15,305 nucleotides of DNA from Chloroflexota bacterium (GTDB lineage Bacteria; Chloroflexota; Dehalococcoidia; DSTF01; RBG-16-68-14): the NCBI GenBank assembly GCA_022561355.1, contig JADFRJ010000030.1, positions 1 through 15,305 on the forward strand, given 5' to 3'. The notes below the pieces were generated by a model. That model saw only the letters and a program-made list of their open reading frames with translations, was not told the DNA's origin and searched no databases. Positions within the stretch are counted from its first letter, which is position 1. Each line of letters opens with the position of its first letter. This document shows, piece by piece, positions 13,498-15,305 of this stretch. A program made the translations under genes and the position numbers.

Positions 13498-14229
13498 CTA
13501 GGCGAAGAGGCCGGCGGAGATCTGAAGGATGATCGCGGCGTCGAGGGAGCCGATGCGGTTGTCGCCGTTCACGTCGGCCTCGCTCTGGCAGGGGAGGTTC
13601 TGTACCAGTGCCGCGCCGAATTGGAGCACGAGTGCGGCGTCTACGCTTGTGGTGGTGCCGGTGCAGTCGACGTCGCCGCTCTTCTCGGGCAGGCTGGCCG
13701 GAGGCGGCGAGAAGCCGTCGTTTACGCCGCCGAACTCGGTGGTCCAGTACCAGCCATAGGTCGAGTCGTCGTTGAAGACGCGCGCGACACCGATGGCCAC
13801 CATGTTCGGGCTGAGCATGTTGGAGTTGTGGCCGGCGCTCCCGCGCCACTGCTCGAACGTCTCTTCGGCAGTGTCGTTGCCGGCGGCGATGTTCTCGGCG
13901 AGCCACGTGTTCGCCGTGTAGCCGCAATCGCGCAGCCGATCGACGAAGCCGCGGTCGATGATCGCGTCGTCGTGGGCGAAGTAATCGTTGTTGGCCATGT
14001 GGGCGGACTTCCAGGCGGCAGCGCGGTTGAGGGCGTCGGAGAACACCAGCGGCCCGAGCGCGTTCTCGGCGCGATAGTCGTTGATCAGCTCGAGGAACTC
14101 CAGCTCCTCGCCGTCGAGAGCGGTGTCTGCCGCGCAAGGTCCGCCTGCGAATGCCTGGTGCGTTGGCGGCAAGATGCTGCCCACCGCGAACGCGGTGAGG
14201 AGCGCGACAACAGGCAAGAGAATACGCAT
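13498..14229 (-). CDS. Secreted CAP-domain (SCP/PR-1-like) protein with C-terminal dockerin-type module
   Basis: The 243-residue protein has a signal peptide (hydrophobic from residue 3, likely cleaved after AFA at 26-28). A CAP domain spans about 42-167: LINDYRAENALGPLVF, His86 in YFAHDD, Glu112 in LAENIAAG, and GHNSNMLSP with His134 are the family's conserved cavity residues. At 185-243 two calcium-loop repeats follow, DVDCTGTTTSVD at 186-197 and DVNGDNRIGSLD at 219-230, each leading into an AALVLQ/AAIILQ helix as in dockerin type I. The first loop lacks an acidic or Asn residue at its fifth position, so its calcium binding may be weak. Cysteine pairs (31/102 and 189/214) suggest disulfides. 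No good ribosome-binding site lies at the usual distance (GGGAGG is about 30 bases upstream), but an in-frame stop leaves no earlier start. Role outside the cell is unknown. Confidence 0.9.
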   Translation of the reverse strand: MRILLPVVALLTAFAVGSILPPTHQAFAGGPCAADTALDGEELEFLELINDYRAENALGPLVFSDALNRAAAWKSAHMANNDYFAHDDAIIDRGFVDRLRDCGYTANTWLAENIAAGNDTAEETFEQWRGSAGHNSNMLSPNMVAIGVARVFNDDSTYGWYWTTEFGGVNDGFSPPPASLPEKSGDVDCTGTTTSVDAALVLQFGAALVQNLPCQSEADVNGDNRIGSLDAAIILQISAGLFA

Positions 14230-14383
14230 GATACGCGAGCGGCCAGACTCGCCTCCCTATGAAGCATCGGCAGCCGGAACGCGTACCTTTTGTTTGAATA
14301 CGGCTCGAAGCTGTTACGGCGGCGCGGATCGGGCGTTTAGCTAGATACAGGCACGTAAAGCCCCGCCTATAAGGAGACGCAAC
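14230..14383. promoter_or_regulatory. Divergent intergenic region between CAP-dockerin and coiled-coil genes
   Basis: These 154 bases must contain the promoters of two divergent genes. The right-hand gene has a clear Shine-Dalgarno sequence, AAGGAGA at 14371-14377. AT-rich patches near 14286-14300 (TTTTGTTTGAATACG) and 14337-14348 (TTTAGCTAGATA) are candidate promoter parts, but no hexamer pair with proper spacing stands out. Confidence 0.3.
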
Positions 14384-15160
14384 ATGCACGACAAAGAGAA
14401 CAACGAGCATGCTTCCGTGATCGATCATCTGGAGCGGGCGGTGGAAGCTCAGAAGGCCCTGCGCAGGGTCGATATGCCCGCCAGTAACGGTTCCAACGGC
14501 GCGGCGAAAGCCACGCGCCGTCTCGCCTCGGCCGCGCCGAAGATTCAGGAGCGGGCGCTCGTTCAGATGCAGGCGATGCTCTCAGAGGTCGAACGAGGGG
14601 TCGAAGGCGGCGGGGCGCTTACCGAACTCCCGCAGATGGCCCAGTTGCGCAAGGCCGTGCACGATAGCTGTGCACGTATCCGTGAGGGCCTGAGCCACCT
14701 GACCAACGACGTGTCTCGTCTCGTGAAGGCGTCTGAGCGGCACAGCGGTCGTTCGAACGGCGCCGTGGTTCCGGTTGCCGCACCTCTGCCATCGAGCGTG
14801 GTCGAGGAGATCGGAATGAAGGAGCCGCAGTTCGACTCGAATAAAGCCGTACACATTTCGCTTGAGGCGGTTCCCGACTTCGATGGCGCGACAGCCGCGC
14901 AGCAGGCGCTGAGCGGCCTGCCGCAGGCGTCCAGCGTCGCCGTGATCGAGTTCGAGGACACGTCGGCCTCGCTCGAGATGGAGCTGAACACGCCGGTCAA
15001 CGTCAGGCAGATCATGGAGCAGCTTCGCGAACACACCGGCCGTTACTATTTGGTGGAACACGCGCGGCCGGAAGAGCACACGCTCCGCATACGCTTCATC
15101 GAGCACGACGAGGATCGCCTGCGAACGAGCCTAAAGCCGGAACTCTGGCTCAAGGCGTAA
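14384..15160 (+). CDS. Uncharacterised protein: helical N-terminal half and C-terminal ferredoxin-like (HMA-resembling) domain
   Basis: I do not recognise a named family. The 258-residue protein has no signal peptide or membrane segment and should be cytoplasmic. Residues 8-30 and 50-118 are strongly helical, with heptad-like spacing (ALVQMQAMLSEVERGVE, MAQLRKAVHDSCARIREGL), suggesting a coiled coil or helical bundle. Residues 119-150 are a Ser/Pro/Val-rich linker. The C-terminal 155-240 region follows a beta-alpha-beta-beta-alpha-beta order: VHISLEAVPDF, a helix ATAAQQALSGLP, SVAVIEFED, ASLEMELN, a helix VNVRQIMEQLREHTG, YYLVEHA and LRIRFIE. This resembles heavy-metal-associated or ACT-like small domains but has no CxxC; the only cysteine of the protein is Cys96, outside the domain. 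The start has AAGGAGA six bases upstream. The gene is divergent from the CAP-dockerin gene and ends 19 bases before a large inverted repeat. Confidence 0.8.
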   Translation: MHDKENNEHASVIDHLERAVEAQKALRRVDMPASNGSNGAAKATRRLASAAPKIQERALVQMQAMLSEVERGVEGGGALTELPQMAQLRKAVHDSCARIREGLSHLTNDVSRLVKASERHSGRSNGAVVPVAAPLPSSVVEEIGMKEPQFDSNKAVHISLEAVPDFDGATAAQQALSGLPQASSVAVIEFEDTSASLEMELNTPVNVRQIMEQLREHTGRYYLVEHARPEEHTLRIRFIEHDEDRLRTSLKPELWLKA

Positions 15161-15179
15161 CAAGAGACCCAATATGCAA

Positions 15180-15215
15180 ACGCAGGCCGGGGACGGTTCC
15201 GTCCCCGGCCTGCGT
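15180..15215 (+). terminator. Near-perfect 36-base inverted repeat, terminator-like, after the coiled-coil gene
   Basis: Two 17-base arms (ACGCAGGCCGGGGACGG and its exact complement) flank a central TT, so the transcript could form a stem of about 15-16 bp with a tight loop. It begins 19 bases after the stop codon, where a terminator is expected, but no U-tract follows (GCGTCTGTGAG), so it would be a non-canonical hairpin terminator or a transcript-stabilising element. The same central sequence may recur elsewhere in the genome as a dispersed repeat. Confidence 0.55.
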
Positions 15216-15305
15216 GCGTCTGTGAGCCGCTCCGCAGGTCAGCCCCCGGCAGGCCATGCGCCCCTTCTTGCCGCAGACCGGCTGACAAACTGGCTATACT
15301 AACCG
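15216..15305 (+). promoter_or_regulatory. Right-edge intergenic sequence with a possible -10 element
   Basis: No gene is seen in the last 90 bases. TATACT at 15295-15300 matches five of six -10 positions. The nearest -35-like sequences are badly spaced (TTGCCG is 21 bases away, CTGACA is 7). It may belong to the promoter of a gene beyond the edge. Confidence 0.25.

Noticed and set aside
13348..14262. A 304-codon plus-strand frame across the hairpin repeats and the CAP-dockerin gene
   Set aside because: It is antisense to a gene with a signal peptide and two recognisable domains, and it begins inside the repeat block.
1..15305. Mobile element, phage or defence system
   Set aside because: No transposase, integrase, toxin-antitoxin pair, nuclease or ATPase typical of such systems was seen, and no flanking direct repeats were found by eye.

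Overview
The window is 15.3 kb of GC-rich bacterial DNA carrying eleven supported protein genes, one of them cut by the left edge. I see no rRNA, tRNA, CRISPR array, insertion sequence or phage gene. The likely host is a member of the Chloroflexota, perhaps a Dehalococcoidia- or SAR202-like lineage. This is inferred from gene content: a CAP-domain protein with a C-terminal dockerin-type module, several short-chain dehydrogenases (SDRs), a phosphotriesterase-family enzyme, a haloalkane dehalogenase and a coiled-coil protein ending in a ferredoxin-like domain. No rRNA or other phylogenetic marker is present, so the assignment is tentative.

Left region (1-4828), envelope glycosylation. A GT-A glycosyltransferase with four C-terminal membrane segments (partial) and a second family 2 glycosyltransferase run on the plus strand. 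They converge on a minus-strand 904-residue GT-C-type membrane protein whose C-terminal half carries two PA14-like beta-sandwich domains. The last two genes share four bases, with interlocking stop codons.

Middle region (5055-10716), small-molecule metabolism. On the plus strand, a phosphotriesterase-family metallohydrolase, a beta-propeller-like lipoprotein and two SDR oxidoreductases run in a probable operon (gaps of 20, 62 and 85 bases). Facing them on the minus strand are a haloalkane dehalogenase with all its catalytic residues and a redoxin that resembles iodothyronine deiodinases and has a single cysteine. Together they suggest a catabolic or detoxifying set: carbon-halogen cleavage to alcohols, alcohol oxidation by SDRs, ester or lactone hydrolysis, and possibly a second dehalogenating or peroxide-reducing step. 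The joint pathway is inference.

Right region (11020-15305). A class I SAM methyltransferase (+) converges on an Eis-like N-acetyltransferase (-). The latter has a long upstream region with a good sigma-70-like promoter, a candidate 16-residue leader peptide and a 9-bp hairpin. Next come two copies of a roughly 50-base hairpin repeat, a secreted CAP-dockerin protein (-) and, divergently, a coiled-coil protein of unknown function (+) followed by a near-perfect 36-base inverted repeat.

The points most worth a second look are the single-cysteine deiodinase-like protein beside a true haloalkane dehalogenase, the GT-C/PA14 fusion, the twin hairpin repeats, the possible leader-peptide control of the Eis-like gene, and the SDR that lacks the catalytic asparagine.
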